From Stenotrophomonas sp. 364 (GTDB taxonomy: Bacteria; Pseudomonadota; Gammaproteobacteria; Xanthomonadales; Xanthomonadaceae): a stretch of DNA of 64,000 nt. How positions within the stretch are numbered: the first letter of the stretch is position 1; each line of letters starts with the position of its first letter. The notes under the pieces are model-generated. The model did not search any database. It was given only the letters and a program-made list of their open reading frames with translations, and was not told the origin of the DNA. Positions 63,440 to 64,000 of the stretch are shown here, one piece after another. Made by a program: the position numbers and the translations under genes. Location: assembly GCF_009832905.1 (NCBI RefSeq), contig NZ_CP047135.1, positions 1,838,001 to 1,902,000 on the forward strand, in the 5' to 3' direction.

Positions 63440-64000
63440 ATGAAATCCAGTACTTCCCTGCGGTTGTTGCCGCTCGCCATGGCCGTGGCACTGGCCGCGT
63501 GCAGTGGCCCGGCCACCCCGCCGGCCGCCGACGCGCCAGCGGCCACCACCGCGCCCGCTGCCGAAAGCGCTGCGGCCGACGCATTGCCTGCCGGCTGGAC
63601 GCGGCTGGACGGCGGCGCATTGCCGAGCCTGGTTGGCCAGGCCGCCGTGCTGCCGGCCAAGGTGCGGTCCGATGACGGTGCCGAGGTCGAGGTGGATGAC
63701 ACCCGCCGGATCATCGTCGGCGGCGATGACGTGATTGCGGTGATCGATGCGCTGGGCCTGGGCAAGCAGGTGTTTGCCGCCCCGAAGAACACCACGACCG
63801 CGTCCGGCCGCGCTGCGCCGCACCAGTTCCTGTTCAACCGCACCACCGGCGTGGAAGGCGTGCTGAGCCTGCAGGGCTCGCTGTTCCTGGGCAACAGCCT
63901 GCGCCGCCACACCGAACTGGCGCAGAAGCTGCGCGCGGTGGGCGAACCGGCGGTGGTGGTGGACGACCTGCAGCCGGCCCCGGACAAGGTGCGCAAGATC
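63440..64000 (+). CDS. Haem/iron ABC transporter substrate-binding lipoprotein (3' end cut)
   Basis: The first 187 codons are present. The N-terminus is a lipoprotein signal with ALAACSG (Cys at residue 21), then a Pro/Ala linker and a periplasmic-binding fold: RIIVGGDDVIAVIDALGLGK, TGVEGVLSLQGSLFL and VGEPAVVVDDLQPAPDKVRK, the pattern of HmuT/HutB haem-binding proteins. ATG 63440 has AAGGAG five bases upstream; ATG 63437 is also possible. It follows yncE by 46 bases, so the permease and ATPase probably lie beyond the window. Confidence 0.85.
   Translation, partial: MKSSTSLRLLPLAMAVALAACSGPATPPAADAPAATTAPAAESAAADALPAGWTRLDGGALPSLVGQAAVLPAKVRSDDGAEVEVDDTRRIIVGGDDVIAVIDALGLGKQVFAAPKNTTTASGRAAPHQFLFNRTTGVEGVLSLQGSLFLGNSLRRHTELAQKLRAVGEPAVVVDDLQPAPDKVRKI

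Overview
The window is bacterial, GC-rich and densely coded, and it looks like a Stenotrophomonas chromosome (Xanthomonadaceae). Three things point there: the gene content and order (a flagellar rod/hook/filament cluster, then clpS-clpA-infA-aat-trxB-ftsK-lolA-rarA-crcB); many GTAG-type short palindromes that match the SMAG/REP family known from S. maltophilia; and proteins that read as xanthomonad orthologues throughout. The species cannot be fixed from the sequence alone.

1-21.5 kb is the late and middle flagellar region, almost all on the minus strand: the 5' end of fliS, fliD, four tandem flagellin genes, flgL, flgK, flgJ, flgI, flgH, flgG, flgF, flgE, flgD, flgC, flgB, then cheV, with flgA, flgM and flgN on the plus strand. 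Sigma-54 sites (GG-N10-GC) lie before fliD, flgG, flgB and flgA. Sigma-28 sites (TMAAG-N14-GCCGWTAY type) lie before the first flagellin, cheV, flgM, probably fliS, and a chemoreceptor gene at 32-33 kb outside the cluster. Together they give a textbook hierarchy: RpoN drives rod, hook and cap; FlgM restrains FliA; FliA drives filament and chemotaxis.

21.5-29.9 kb is a signalling block that joins the flagellar cluster: a soluble PAS histidine kinase, a GGDEF/EAL/receiver protein whose GGDEF and EAL motifs both carry substitutions, a membrane PAS kinase of the NarX type directly upstream of it, and a divergent PAS-GGDEF-EAL protein. It probably ties c-di-GMP to motility.

29.9-33.3 kb is a repeat-rich accessory stretch: a 182-bp tandem array built on inverted SMAG pairs, an orphan gene, a remnant of a YcaQ-like gene, a small orphan ORF and the FliA-controlled chemoreceptor.

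33.3-51.6 kb is housekeeping: hflD, mnmA, a nudix hydrolase, a YbjN-like periplasmic protein, clpS, an aminoglycoside-phosphotransferase-like gene, clpA, a small secreted protein, infA, aat, a GNAT/DUF482 gene, trxB, ftsK, a DUF3857/transglutaminase protein, lolA, rarA, crcB and a small basic protein.

51.6-64 kb is mixed regulatory and metabolic: a BvgS/EvgS-like hybrid kinase with its LuxR-type regulator, LysR and WYL regulators, a glutathione transferase, an exported amidohydrolase, a divergent quinone-reductase/TetR pair, a glutamine-rich small protein, and an iron-linked run (siderophore-esterase-like hydrolase, YncE-like propeller, haem-binding lipoprotein cut by the window end) behind a Fur-like site.

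The least explained features are a dispersed palindromic element whose arms differ between copies yet pair within each copy (three copies at 7.3, 18.4 and 18.8 kb), and an orphan rightward sigma-54 promoter at 1716-1731 placed back to back with the fliD promoter.
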